Assembly (NCBI GenBank): GCA_036522155.1
Contig: DATDGI010000132.1
Span: 1 to 19,720 of the forward strand
From: UBA9676 sp036522155
GTDB lineage: Bacteria; Actinomycetota; Actinomycetes; Streptosporangiales; Streptosporangiaceae
Length of the DNA stretch: 19,720 bases
Reading direction: 5' to 3'
Shown: one piece after another, positions 19,226 to 19,720 of the stretch
How positions within the stretch are numbered: the stretch's first letter is position 1
Layout: every line of letters starts with the position of its first letter
Notes under the pieces: model-generated
Told to the model about the DNA's origin: nothing
Seen by the model: the letters and a program-made list of their open reading frames with translations, nothing else
Databases searched by the model: none
Program-made: the position numbers and the translations under genes

Positions 19226-19720
19226 ATGAACAGCACATCCTGCGCCCTGGTGGCCGGGGCCGGTATCGCCGGCCTGGCCACCGCGAAGGGCCTGCACGAC
19301 CAGGGCTGGCAGGTCGACCTGGTGGAACGGCGGCCGGTGTTCGACGCGGTGCCCACCGGCCTGTTCGTCCCGGCCAACGGCCTGCGTGCCTTCGCGGCCC
19401 TCGGCGCCGCCGCTACCCTGCTTCGCTGTGGCCAGCTCATCCAGCGGTTGCGCCTGAGCAGCGCCAGCACCGACGAGGAAGGGGTCGTGGACCTCTCGCT
19501 CGTGTGGCCGGGCGTCGGGCCGTCGGCCGCGATCCACCGTCCGCGTGCCCTGGCCGCCCTGGTCGGGTGGTGCCCGGTCCCGGTCCGGTTCGGCGTCGGC
19601 GTCCGGTCGCTGAGCCAGCCGGGGGAGCGGGTGCAGGCGGAGCTGACCGACGGCTCCACCGGCGAGTATGACCTGGTCGTCGGGGCGGACGGGGCGCACT
19701 CGACGGTGCGCGCCCAGCTC
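19226..19720 (+). CDS. FAD-dependent monooxygenase, N-terminal part (runs off the window)
   Basis: The open frame from ATG 19226 continues to the window end (165 codons, no stop). The N-terminus has the Rossmann FAD motif VAGAGIAGLATAKGL (GxGxxG, about 9-23) with an acidic residue ending the second strand (VDLVERR, about 30-36). GEYDLVVGADGAHSTVRAQL closes the visible part and contains the GD-type motif that contacts FAD in the PHBH/UbiH hydroxylase family. These enzymes hydroxylate aromatic or related substrates with NAD(P)H and O2. The substrate cannot be told from this half. No Shine-Dalgarno is seen; the -10-like CACACT ends 6 nt before the ATG, so the transcript may be leaderless. The GTCA repeats upstream suggest control by an OmpR/SARP-type activator. 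Confidence 0.85.
   Translation, partial: MNSTSCALVAGAGIAGLATAKGLHDQGWQVDLVERRPVFDAVPTGLFVPANGLRAFAALGAAATLLRCGQLIQRLRLSSASTDEEGVVDLSLVWPGVGPSAAIHRPRALAALVGWCPVPVRFGVGVRSLSQPGERVQAELTDGSTGEYDLVVGADGAHSTVRAQL

Noticed and set aside
1..19720. tRNA, rRNA, riboswitch or CRISPR array
   Set aside because: No cloverleaf-like segment, conserved rRNA stretch or set of regularly spaced identical repeats was seen. A covariance-model scan was not possible here.

Overview
The window is a GC-rich stretch with strong G/C bias at third codon positions, many ATGA or TGATG gene junctions, several GTG starts, and at least two genes that look leaderless. Together with the protein families present (an IS5-type transposase remnant, an actinobacterial-style GT39 glycosyltransferase, an XRE/AbiEii pair), this points to a soil-type actinobacterium. 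No ribosomal or transfer RNA gene and no CRISPR array was seen. Species cannot be named from the sequence alone.

Left block (1-7646). A partial minus-strand gene starts at 62. Opposite it, a consensus-like promoter (178-206) drives a branched-chain-amino-acid-type (HAAT) ABC importer: livH, livM, livG and livF with overlapping ends, then a lipoprotein substrate-binding protein. A 14-bp perfect hairpin follows the binding protein. Next come a CaiB/BaiF (class III) CoA-transferase and, overlapping it by 11 nt, a fused acetyl-CoA-carboxylase-like carboxyltransferase (AccD-like half plus AccA-like half). The order suggests uptake of an organic acid, loading onto CoA, then carboxyl transfer; the substrate is unknown.

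Middle block (7647-11451). A self-contained efflux-type cassette has a PadR regulator, a MacB/LolD-type ATPase and an eight-TM FtsX/MacB permease. A perfect 9-bp inverted repeat overlaps the -10 region of its promoter, so PadR autoregulation is likely. Downstream lies a decayed IS5-family element: one terminus is recognisable, and the transposase carries a stop, a frameshift and an internal deletion.

Right-centre block (11452-18344). The minus strand carries a small exported protein of unknown function, a GT39 membrane glycosyltransferase, and a serine/alanine-glyoxylate-type aminotransferase. The aminotransferase is head to head with a large FAD plus Fe-S 2-hydroxyacid dehydrogenase on the plus strand. 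The start codons of the two genes lie in one palindrome, CATGTACATG, so there is no intergenic space. The pair could run 2-hydroxyacid (for example glycolate) to 2-oxoacid (glyoxylate) to amino acid (glycine).

Right edge (18345-19720). An XRE-type antitoxin with a palindromic operator is followed immediately by the remains of its AbiEii-family nucleotidyltransferase toxin. Only about 28 N-terminal and 30 C-terminal codons remain, in different frames. The last feature is the start of an FAD-dependent monooxygenase gene preceded by GTCA-containing repeats at 11-bp spacing. That gene runs off the window.
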